NCBI RefSeq assembly: GCF_000482545.1
Contig: NZ_KI519455.1
Span: 310,001 to 374,000 of the forward strand
Direction: 5' to 3'
DNA length: 64,000 nucleotides
Origin: Arthrobacter sp. 35W
GTDB lineage: Bacteria > Actinomycetota > Actinomycetes > Actinomycetales > Micrococcaceae
The position numbers and the translations under genes are program-made. Positions 27,892 to 35,024 of the stretch are shown here, piece after piece. The stretch's first letter is position 1; the number at the start of each line of letters is the position of its first letter. The notes under the pieces are model-generated. The model saw only the letters and a list, made by a program, of their open reading frames with translations. It was not told the DNA's origin and did no database searches.

Positions 27892-27943
27892 GCATAAAGA
27901 GGGGCCGTCCCAGTCGATTGACTGGAACGGCCCCTCTTTATGC
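27892..27943. terminator. Terminator of the DEAD-box helicase gene
   Basis: Two 24-nt arms, beginning GCATAAAGAGGGGCCGT at 27892 and ending with the complementary stretch at 27943, match except for one position and enclose four bases. It lies 42 bp beyond the helicase stop and has CTCTTTATGC at its end on either strand. Confidence 0.75.
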
Positions 27944-27985
27944 AATGCCCGTTCGGCTAGGCCGACGGCAGGTGGGTCCTAGGAC

Positions 27986-30028
27986 CTACCACTTGCCCTT
28001 GCGGTTGAAATCCTTGGCGCCAACGCCAGCGCCTGCATCCTTGCCGTGGCGGGGACGACGGTCGCCGCCACCGGTGCCGGTGTGGCCCTGGCCGCGCTCG
28101 CCACGGTCGTTGCTGTAGCCGCCACCCTGGTAGCCGCCGCGCTCGCCGCCACCCTGGTAGCCGCCACGGTCGGAGCTGCCCTGGTAGCCGCCACGGTCGC
28201 CGCCGCCCTGGTAGCCGCCGCGGTCGCCGTCGAACTTCTTCTTGAAGCCGCCCTGGCCGCGGTCTCCACGGTCCTCACGGCCGCGGAATCCGCCGCCGGC
28301 AGCGGAAGCACCGGCGCTGGCCGGACGACGTCCGTTGTCCAGCTCCAGGTGGATGAGCTCGCCGCCGATGCGGGTCTTGCTCAGGGCGCGCCACTGGTCC
28401 TTGCTCAGCTCGGCGGGGAGCTCAACGAGGGTGTGGTCGGCACGGATGTCGATGCCACCGATCTGTGAGGAGGACAGGCCACCCTCGTTGGCAATGGCGC
28501 CAACGATGGAGCCGGGCATCACGCGCTGGCGACGGCCCACCGCGATGCGGTAGGTGGCGTTGCCCTCGGTGAGGGTGCGTGTCGGGCCACGGGAGCCGAA
28601 GCCGTCCTTGGCGCGGTCCTTCTTCTGGAAATCCGGAGCGGCCGGCAGGTCATTGACCAGCAGCGGCTGTCCACCCTGGGCCATGACGGCCAGAGCGGCA
28701 GCGATCTCCGAGGCGGGAACGTCGTGCTCCTGCTCGTAGCTGGCGATGAGGTCGCGGAACTTCGCGACATCCTCGGAGGCCAGGGTCTCGGTGATCCTGT
28801 CGGCGAACTTGCCCAGGCGCAGCGAGTTGATGGTCTCGGCGCTCGGCAGGTGCATCTGGTCCACCGGCTGGCGCGTGGCCTTCTCGATGGCACGCAGCAG
28901 GTACTTCTCACGCGGGGTCATGAACAGGATCGCGTCGCCGGAGCGGCCGGCGCGGCCCGTGCGGCCGATGCGGTGCACATAGGACTCGGTGTCGTGCGGG
29001 ATGTCGTAGTTGATCACGTGGGTGATGCGCTCAACGTCAAGACCACGGGCGGCGACGTCGGTGGCCACCAGGATGTCGATCTTGCCCTCGCGCAGTGCCT
29101 CGATGGTGCGCTCGCGCTGCTGCTGCGGGATGTCACCGTTGATGGCTGCAGCCTGGAAACCGCGTGAACGCAGCTTGTCGGCGAGGTCCTCGGTGGCCAT
29201 CTTGGTGCGCACGAAGGCAATGACGCCGTCGAACTCTTCAACCTCGAGGACGCGGGTCAGGGCATCCAGCTTGTGCGGGCCCATGACCTGCAGGAAGCGC
29301 TGGCGGGTGTTGGCACCGGTGGTGGTCTTGGACTTGACCGTGACCTCGGCGGGGTTGTTCAGGTACTGCTTGGAGATGCGGCGGATGGCACCGGGCATCG
29401 TTGCGGAGAACAGTGCAACCTGCTTGGTGTCAGGCGTCTTGGAGAGGATCTGCTCGACGTCCTCGGCGAAGCCCATGCGGAGCATCTCGTCGGCCTCGTC
29501 CAGCACCAGGTACTGGAGGTTGGACAGGTCCAGGGAGCCCTTGGACAGGTGGTCGATGACACGGCCCGGGGTACCGACAACAACCTGGGCGCCGCGGCGC
29601 AGGCCGGCCAGCTGCGGGCCGTAGGCGGATCCACCGTAGACCGGCAGCACGGAGAAGTCGGGCATGTGGGCCGCGTAGGAGGAGAATGCCTCTGCAACCT
29701 GCAGGGCCAGCTCGCGGGTGGGGGCCAGCACCAGGATCTGGGTGTCCTTGGTGGGTCCGTTGAGGTCCATCAGCTCGGCCATGCGGGACAGGGCCGGGAT
29801 GGCGAAGGCGGCAGTCTTGCCCGTACCGGTCTGGGCCAGGCCGACGACGTCGCGGCCTTCCAGCAGCAGCGGGATGGTGGCGGCCTGGATGGGCGAGGGC
29901 TTCTCGTAGCCAACATCGCTCAGGGCGGCCAGGACGCGGCCGTCGATGCCAAGGTCGGTGAAGAGGACCGTGGGCTCGTCGATGACGGCGTCTTCCGTGG
30001 TGGTTTCTTCGGTGGTGTTTTCAGACAT
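27986..30028 (-). CDS. deaD: DEAD-box ATP-dependent RNA helicase (DeaD/CsdA type)
   Basis: 680 residues from the ATG at 30028, with GAGGAC nine bases upstream; an ATG seven codons earlier is possible. Motif Q is FTDLGIDGRVLAALSDVGYE...PIQ, motif I AQTGTGKT at 65-72, motif II DEAD at 177-180, motif III SAT, and motif VI HRIGRTGR near 355. A DbpA-type RNA-binding domain (TYRIAVGRRQRVMPGSIVGA...) lies near 490-560. The last 110 residues are a flexible Gly/Arg/Tyr-rich tail with repeated DRGGYQGG units. Such helicases unwind structured RNA in ribosome assembly and cold adaptation. The long structured leader upstream fits cold-responsive control. Confidence 0.93.
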   Translation of the reverse strand: MSENTTEETTTEDAVIDEPTVLFTDLGIDGRVLAALSDVGYEKPSPIQAATIPLLLEGRDVVGLAQTGTGKTAAFAIPALSRMAELMDLNGPTKDTQILVLAPTRELALQVAEAFSSYAAHMPDFSVLPVYGGSAYGPQLAGLRRGAQVVVGTPGRVIDHLSKGSLDLSNLQYLVLDEADEMLRMGFAEDVEQILSKTPDTKQVALFSATMPGAIRRISKQYLNNPAEVTVKSKTTTGANTRQRFLQVMGPHKLDALTRVLEVEEFDGVIAFVRTKMATEDLADKLRSRGFQAAAINGDIPQQQRERTIEALREGKIDILVATDVAARGLDVERITHVINYDIPHDTESYVHRIGRTGRAGRSGDAILFMTPREKYLLRAIEKATRQPVDQMHLPSAETINSLRLGKFADRITETLASEDVAKFRDLIASYEQEHDVPASEIAAALAVMAQGGQPLLVNDLPAAPDFQKKDRAKDGFGSRGPTRTLTEGNATYRIAVGRRQRVMPGSIVGAIANEGGLSSSQIGGIDIRADHTLVELPAELSKDQWRALSKTRIGGELIHLELDNGRRPASAGASAAGGGFRGREDRGDRGQGGFKKKFDGDRGGYQGGGDRGGYQGSSDRGGYQGGGERGGYQGGGYSNDRGERGQGHTGTGGGDRRPRHGKDAGAGVGAKDFNRKGKW

Positions 30029-30397
30029 GGGAATTAAGTCCTCATTCATAGGGCCACGCGGCGAGGGTGCCGCATTACAAAGAAATCCAGCCGTTACAGC
30101 TCATCCCTGGCAGGACTTCTCGCCGCAGCTGCGCACCGGAGTGCGGGCTCCAACCGAAGCTGGAGCCGTGTGGCGTTTTCTTTGCCGGCCATCCCCTATG
30201 AACGTTCATGCCCGCCGCAAATGCGCGGGCCCCATACACTTCAGGCTCCTGCCTCAAAAATTGGGCAGAAAAAAATAAAGGAGATACCGGAGTGGGGGAT
30301 ATTTAAATTGTAGGGCATACGCTACCCATCCGCGATGGCAGCTGTCGATGGGGGCCAGTGAGATTGCGCACAGGATGTTTGGCAGCAGCCGATTGCC
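30029..30397 (-). promoter_or_regulatory. Long structured leader and promoter region of the helicase gene
   Basis: The 369 bp between the helicase start and the MOSC gene hold no gene. On the minus strand a TACAAT (complement of 30307-30312) in an AT-rich patch may be the -10 box, but no good -35 is visible. Between there and the start codon are several hairpins: GGCTCCA/TGGAGCC at 30146-30167, CGCAC/GTGCG at 30132-30145, the 12-bp palindrome ATGAACGTTCAT at 30198-30209, and a T-rich run near 30270. A leader of about 270 nt with such folds resembles those of cold-inducible helicase mRNAs. Confidence 0.45.
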
Positions 30398-31048
30398 TTA
30401 GGCGTTTTGGCGCAGGATCCGCTCAAAGGCGGGCAGGTAGGCCTCTGCCAGATCCAGCTGCCCGGACTCCTTCAACCGCCACAACGTCCGGATGTCCTCC
30501 AGCGTGGGCTCGGAGAAGTACCGCCCGATGGTGATGCCGTGCTCGGGCCGGTGTTCCACGACGACGGCGTCGCCCGCGGCAATGGTTCCCTTGGACAGCA
30601 CGCGCAGATAGGCGCCCACCCGCCCGGCCTCGGTGAAGCGCTTGACCCACTGCGGCTCCCCCATCCGGCGGCCAAAGGTGGCACAGGGAACGCGCGGCGA
30701 GGTGACCTCCAGCAGCACATCCGCCCCGATGCGCCAGCGCTCGCCAATCACTGCCCCCGTAGCCTCCACGCCGGAAATGCGCAGATTCTCGCCAAAGAAC
30801 CCCGGCGGAATCTCCCGGCCCAGCTCCGCAGCCCAATAGTCGGCGTCGTCCTGGGAGTAGGCGTAGACGGCCTGGTCCCGCCCGCCGTGGTGTTTGCGGT
30901 CCGCCTGGAGATCGGCATACAGGCCCAGCGGCCCCACCTTCACCGGACCGTCGACGGCGCGCTTGTCGATCGCCGTGACGCCGACATTTCCGGCGTCGGG
31001 GTGCAATTGGTGGACGCGGCAGACGGCAAGCACTTTCCCCAGTTCCAT
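30398..31048 (-). CDS. MOSC domain protein
   Basis: 216 residues from the ATG at 31048 (a TTG three codons upstream is also in frame). The MOSC fold is indicated by GPLGLYADLQADRKHHGG with the conserved His-His-Gly-Gly, and by the sulfur-carrying Cys in SPRVPCATFGRRM. The C-terminal SKGTIAAGDAVVVEHRPEHGITI closes the barrel. It resembles YiiM, which reduces N-hydroxylated bases with a molybdenum cofactor, and related sulfur-carrier proteins. No other molybdenum gene lies nearby. It is a single gene on the minus strand. Confidence 0.88.
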   Translation of the reverse strand: MELGKVLAVCRVHQLHPDAGNVGVTAIDKRAVDGPVKVGPLGLYADLQADRKHHGGRDQAVYAYSQDDADYWAAELGREIPPGFFGENLRISGVEATGAVIGERWRIGADVLLEVTSPRVPCATFGRRMGEPQWVKRFTEAGRVGAYLRVLSKGTIAAGDAVVVEHRPEHGITIGRYFSEPTLEDIRTLWRLKESGQLDLAEAYLPAFERILRQNA

Positions 31049-31210
31049 GGCTCCCAATCTACGCCCAGACGCCGTTGATGCGGGGTTGGACGGTCTCGTC
31101 CGCGCCAGTTGTCGCCGATCTGCGGCGTAACACTCCGATACTCGCAGCAGGGCTGCTAGCCTGATCGTTTTTGGCGATTCCTCGCCCGTTCACGATCCTT
31201 GGGGGGAAGT

Positions 31211-32065
31211 ATGAAAACCGTTCAAAACACTCCACCACGGCAGCCCCTCGGCTGGCGCCCTGCCAAATCATTCTGGATAGCGGCTGCATTGATCATGCCA
31301 TTGGTGCTGATCTTCGCTGCGGCGGGAGGTCTTGGAGCAGTCCTGGTCCTTCTCGGGATCATTGCCCTCGTCACGGCGCTGTATGCATGGCTATTCAAGC
31401 GTCGTTCGTGGGTTGGGCTACCCCATGCGAAAGCCGCCAAGATCGCCGCCGGCGGCGGTGCAGCCTTGTTCTTAGCCGGTTCCATCATTTCGGGTGCCAC
31501 AGCCGCGCCGCAGACCGCCGCCCCCAAGACGCCTCTGGTTGGTTCGACTAGTGCTTCAATCAGTGCATCTGCGTCCCCAACTACAAGGCCAAGTGCACGT
31601 GGAACTAGTCCGGCGCTGGAAAGTTGCGACAAGCCTGGTTCCACTCGAAAGTTCGAAAGCACGTTGTATACGTGCGGGCACAATGCTGCAGAAACTCTCG
31701 TCTGGCTGGACGAGACTGCGGCGAAGTCGATCGCCGATGGCAAGGCGGCCGCGGCGAAGGTTGCTGCCGAAAAAGCTGCCGCTGAGCAGGCAGCGACAGC
31801 CGCTGCAGAACAGGAATCGGCGCGCCAAGCTGCGGCAGCGACAGCCGCTGCAGAACAGGCTGCAATTCAACAGGCAGCGGCCGAGCAGGCCGCAGCACAA
31901 CAGCTTGCGCAACAACAAGCTCCTCCGCAGCCTGCTCCAGCTGCAGACTATGTCCACCCCGGATCATTTTGCAGTGGCGGCGGAAGCACTGGGGTCAGCA
32001 AGACAGGCAAGGCAATGGTCTGCGCCCCAGCGTCCGACGGCAGGCTTCGCTGGCAACAGCCCTGA
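31211..32065 (+). CDS. Membrane-anchored Ala/Gln/Glu-rich protein with C-terminal Cys motif
   Basis: 284 residues from the ATG at 31211, with GGGGGGAAG just upstream. Residues 20-75 form two membrane helices separated by KRRSW, and a further hydrophobic stretch at about 80-100 precedes a Ser/Thr-rich linker. Residues 160-240 are a low-complexity helix of Ala, Gln, Glu and Lys, likely coiled coil. The end reads PGSFCSGGGSTGVSKTGKAM and then VCAPASDGRLRW, a two-Cys motif seen at the C-terminus of many actinobacterial secreted or lipoprotein-like proteins. Function unknown. The base composition is clearly less GC-rich than the neighbours, suggesting recent acquisition. A long palindromic terminator follows. 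Confidence 0.7.
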   Translation: MKTVQNTPPRQPLGWRPAKSFWIAAALIMPLVLIFAAAGGLGAVLVLLGIIALVTALYAWLFKRRSWVGLPHAKAAKIAAGGGAALFLAGSIISGATAAPQTAAPKTPLVGSTSASISASASPTTRPSARGTSPALESCDKPGSTRKFESTLYTCGHNAAETLVWLDETAAKSIADGKAAAAKVAAEKAAAEQAATAAAEQESARQAAAATAAAEQAAIQQAAAEQAAAQQLAQQQAPPQPAPAADYVHPGSFCSGGGSTGVSKTGKAMVCAPASDGRLRWQQP

Positions 32066-32086
32066 TTGAACGATGACTTAAACACC

Positions 32087-32147
32087 GTTGAGGCGTGGGC
32101 TGGTGCCCTTTAGAAGTGTTCTAAAGGGCACCAGCCCACGCCTCAAC
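32087..32147. terminator. Long perfect palindrome between convergent genes
   Basis: Arms of 29 nt (32087-32115, starting GTTGAGGCGTGGGC, and 32119-32147) are perfectly complementary around GTG. It lies 21 bp after the Ala/Gln-rich protein gene and 17 bp before the end of the MFS gene, so it should terminate both. Confidence 0.75.
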
Positions 32148-32164
32148 AAGGGTCAGTTGCGGGG

Positions 32165-33634
32165 TCAGGCGTCCGCGAGGACTTCGTCGCCGGCGGGGAG
32201 CTCGGCCTCGGAGGCCCAGCGCGGCAGGAAGCTGGCCGCGATGGCCGCCAGCACCAGGCCCGCGGCCATGATCCACATGGTGGAGGTGAAGCCGTCCACA
32301 AACACCGCAGCCTTGCTGGTCGCCGTGCTGCGCGTCAGGTTGTCGAAGAACAGTGTGCCCACGATGGCCACGCCCAGGGCTCCGGAGAGCTGGCTGGTGG
32401 TGTTGAACAGCCCCGAGGCGGAGCCTGCGGAGTGGGTGGGCACCTCGGAGAGCACGAAGATGCCCACCGGAGCCACCACCATGCCGAAGCCGGCACCGCT
32501 GAGCGCCAGTCCGGCGATCAGGTGCCACGGGGTGACGTCCCCGCCGGCGGCCTGGACGGTGAAGATCAGCACCACAAAGCCGGCGGCGAGCACCAGCGGC
32601 CCCAGCTGGAGCACCACGCGGCCGATCTTCTTGGCCAGGATCGCAGCGGACAGGCCCGCAAGGATGGGCACCATCACGGAGAACGGGATCATGGTGAGCC
32701 CGGCGGTGAGGATGGAGTAGCCCAGACCCAGCTGCAGGAACAGCGTCTGGATCAGGAAGAAGCCGTTCATCGGGATGAAGAAGAGGAACATCAGCGCGAT
32801 GCCGGCAGCGAAGGAACGGTTCTTGAACAGCGAGACCTTCACCAGCGGCTCACCACCGTTCTTCTCCTCACGGTGCTGCAGCACCACGAAGCCCACCAGC
32901 ACCAGGATGCCGGCGCCCAGGCACAGCCAGGTCCACAGCGGCCAGCCCTCTTCGCGGCCCATGGTCAGCGGGTAGAGGATGGCGAACATGCCCACGGCAA
33001 GGACGACGACGCCGGGAATGTCCAGCTTGTGCCGCTTGGGGGCCACGGATTCCGGCACGAAGCGGATCGCGCAGATCACGGCGAAGATGCCGACGGGGAC
33101 GTTGACGAAGAAGATGGTGCGCCAGCCCCAGCCGAAGATGTTGGCGTCCGTCAGGATGGCGCCCACGATGGGTCCGGAGACGGCCGCAACGCCGGCCAGC
33201 GCGGAGAAGCCGGCCATGGCGCCGGCCCGCTCGGCCGGCTTGTACATAACCTGCAGGCTGGACAGCACCTGCGGAATCATCGCCGCGGAGGCGAAGCCCT
33301 GCAGCGCGCGGGAGGCAATCAGCATCTCCGGATTCATCGCCATGCCGCACAGCACGGAGGCGAGGGTGAAGACCACCAGGCCGGTGATGAAGATCTTCTT
33401 GCGGCCATAGATGTCGCCCAGCCGGGATCCGGTGATCAGACCGATCGCCAGGGCCAGGGTGTAGGAGGCCACCATCCACTGGAGCTCGGCGTTCTGGGCA
33501 CCCAGGGAGGTTTCAATTTGGGGCAGTGCCACGTTGACAATCGTCGCGTCCAGCAGCTCCATGAAGGATGCCAAAAAGAGCGAGATGAGCGCGATGGAAC
33601 GTGCCCTGCCGGTGGGCACGGCGTGCGTTTTCAT
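32165..33634 (-). CDS. MFS drug efflux transporter, DHA2 (EmrB/QacA) family
   Basis: 489 residues, about fourteen membrane helices. The first helix has LFLASFMELLDATIVNVALP (the DHA2 motif D1), followed by WMVASYTLALA, GSRLGDIYGRKK (motif A) and RALQGFASAAMIPQ. FVNVPVGIFA is the usual segment in helix 6. These are proton-driven exporters of lipophilic cations and drugs. The start ATG overlaps the stop of the PadR gene (ATGA), so the exporter is co-expressed with its probable repressor and relieved by the drugs it exports. Confidence 0.92.
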   Translation of the reverse strand: MKTHAVPTGRARSIALISLFLASFMELLDATIVNVALPQIETSLGAQNAELQWMVASYTLALAIGLITGSRLGDIYGRKKIFITGLVVFTLASVLCGMAMNPEMLIASRALQGFASAAMIPQVLSSLQVMYKPAERAGAMAGFSALAGVAAVSGPIVGAILTDANIFGWGWRTIFFVNVPVGIFAVICAIRFVPESVAPKRHKLDIPGVVVLAVGMFAILYPLTMGREEGWPLWTWLCLGAGILVLVGFVVLQHREEKNGGEPLVKVSLFKNRSFAAGIALMFLFFIPMNGFFLIQTLFLQLGLGYSILTAGLTMIPFSVMVPILAGLSAAILAKKIGRVVLQLGPLVLAAGFVVLIFTVQAAGGDVTPWHLIAGLALSGAGFGMVVAPVGIFVLSEVPTHSAGSASGLFNTTSQLSGALGVAIVGTLFFDNLTRSTATSKAAVFVDGFTSTMWIMAAGLVLAAIAASFLPRWASEAELPAGDEVLADA

Positions 33635-34251
33635 GATGAAGAGTCCTCAGGGTAGGGATTTGAGTGGGCCGCAGCGAAGGCATCCAGTGATTCGCGGCTC
33701 CAGGTGATGGAACCGTCCTGAAGATCTTCAAGCACGGCGGTGGTCCAGCGCAGCTCGGTGCGCCGCAGGTCGAGCAGGAGTTCGGTGTCCAGCAGGAACA
33801 GCCTCGGCAGCCAGTCGTCCACGCTGGAGATGGCCGTTTCGAGGCGGGCCACCTCCGCCGCGAGCTCGGTCGCCCGGACGGCAAGGTACTCGGCGCTCTG
33901 GCCGGGGGTGATCATCGGCAGATGGGCGACGGCGGCGGCGAATTCGGGGTACTCGGGCCGGGGGTCGGTGAGCATTTCGCGCATCCACAGTTCCGCGGAG
34001 TCCCGGCCGGCGTCGGTGATTTCATACACCGAACGTTCGGGGCGCTGGCCGTCACGTGTGGTCTCCATCAGCTGGATGAGACCATCGCGCAGCAGCCGGT
34101 CGATGGTGTTGTACAGGCTGGCGCGCTGGGAGACGTTGATAACGTCGTCCTTGCCCCGCTCGGTGATCAGCTGCTGCATCCGGTACGGATGCATGGGAGC
34201 CTCCACCAGCAGGGCAAGCACGGCAAGTGCCAGGGGTGAGCGTTTGGACAT
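33631..34251 (-). CDS. PadR family transcriptional repressor
   Basis: 206 residues. The winged helix at 5-85 has the PadR pattern LALAVLALLVEAPMHPYRMQ...RASLYNTIDRLLRDGLI, then RSVYEITDAGRDSAELW in the wing. The C-terminal 110 residues are helical, as in the PadR subfamily 1 dimerisation domain with a longer tail than usual. It is the first gene of a two-gene operon with the DHA2 exporter, which is the typical arrangement of LmrR-like multidrug sensors. It probably represses its own promoter at 34258-34286. Confidence 0.9.
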   Translation of the reverse strand: MSKRSPLALAVLALLVEAPMHPYRMQQLITERGKDDVINVSQRASLYNTIDRLLRDGLIQLMETTRDGQRPERSVYEITDAGRDSAELWMREMLTDPRPEYPEFAAAVAHLPMITPGQSAEYLAVRATELAAEVARLETAISSVDDWLPRLFLLDTELLLDLRRTELRWTTAVLEDLQDGSITWSRESLDAFAAAHSNPYPEDSSS

Positions 34252-34257
34252 TCCCCC

Positions 34258-34286
34258 AGCATAGTAGTCAGTTTATGACTAATCAA
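34258..34286 (-). promoter_or_regulatory. Promoter and operator of the padR-MFS operon
   Basis: On the minus strand TTGATT (complement of 34281-34286) and TATGCT (complement of 34258-34263) are 17 bp apart. The spacer is filled by the inverted repeat TAGTCA/TGACTA (34265-34270 and 34276-34281, 5-bp gap). A repressor bound there would cover the whole promoter. Confidence 0.65.
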
Positions 34287-34346
34287 GATTGACTATGTGA
34301 TCCGCGCCACGAACTGCCGTGCGGTCGACGCGCGGGTGGCCCCGGC

Positions 34347-35024
34347 TCAAGGCTCGAAGCGGTACCCCATGCCGGCCTCCGTCAACAGGTGCCGTGGCAC
34401 GGCCGGATTGGGCTCGAGCTTGCGCCGCAGCTGGGCCATGTAGACCCGCAGATAGTGGGTTTCGCGCGCATAGGCGGGCCCCCAGACCTGAGTCAGGATC
34501 TGCTGTTGGCTGATCAACCGGCGCGGGCTGCGGACCAGCACCTCAAGGATCTTCCACTCCGTGGGCGTCAGGCGGATGTCCTCCCCCTGCCGGGTCACCC
34601 GCTTGAGCGCCAGATCCACCACGAAGTCCTCCGTGGCCAGCGTGGGCGCCTCCTCCGGGTTGCTGGTGGCGCGCCGTGTGGCGGCACGCAGCCGGGCCAG
34701 CAGTTCATCCAGGCCAAAGGGCTTGGTCACGTAGTCATCCGCACCGGCGTCCAGGGCCAGCACCTTGTCCTCGGAGCCGTGCCGGGCCGAGAGCACGATG
34801 ATGGGCACGTTCGTCCAGCCGCGCAGCCCCTCGATCACCTGCACGCCATCCATGTCCGGCAGTCCAAGGTCCAGCACCACGGCATCCAGGGGGTGCTTTT
34901 GGGCGGCCAGCAGCGCGGAGGCGCCGTCGTGGGCTGCCACCACCTGGTAGCCGTGGGCGTGCAGATTGATCTGCAGTGCACGCAGGATCTGCGGCTCGTC
35001 GTCGACAATCAGGACCCAGCTCAT
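34347..35024 (-). CDS. kdpE: Response regulator KdpE
   Basis: 225 residues. The receiver domain has the acidic pair VDDE at 7-10, the phosphorylation site Asp52 in VVLDLGLPDMDG, and DYVTKPFG with the conserved Lys. The C-terminal half is an OmpR-type winged helix (LTPTEWKILEVLVRSPRRLISQQ...YARETHYLRVYMAQLRRKLE). GYRFEP ends the protein. The ATG at 35024 overlaps the kdpD stop (ATGA) with GGAGAG upstream. It is activated by KdpD under potassium limitation and switches on kdpFABC. Candidate binding sites are the four half-sites at 42694-42742. Confidence 0.95.
   Translation of the reverse strand: MSWVLIVDDEPQILRALQINLHAHGYQVVAAHDGASALLAAQKHPLDAVVLDLGLPDMDGVQVIEGLRGWTNVPIIVLSARHGSEDKVLALDAGADDYVTKPFGLDELLARLRAATRRATSNPEEAPTLATEDFVVDLALKRVTRQGEDIRLTPTEWKILEVLVRSPRRLISQQQILTQVWGPAYARETHYLRVYMAQLRRKLEPNPAVPRHLLTEAGMGYRFEP

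Larger units (their letters stand above)
27607..27985. other. 379-bp non-coding region between tRNA-Thr and the helicase gene
   Basis: No frame here looks like a real protein. It holds the tRNA promoter, a nested hairpin at 27781-27837 (outer CCGCCAC/GTGGCGG, inner TCGATGGGAGG/CCTCCCATCGA around CC), and the helicase terminator at 27892-27943. I see nothing else. Confidence 0.55.

Noticed and set aside
27452-27895. Open frames over the tRNA-Thr/tRNA-Met region
   Set aside because: They read through two complete tRNA genes and terminator hairpins.
28046-28320. A tandem DNA repeat or satellite
   Set aside because: The repetition comes from the DRGGYQGG units in the coding tail of the helicase.
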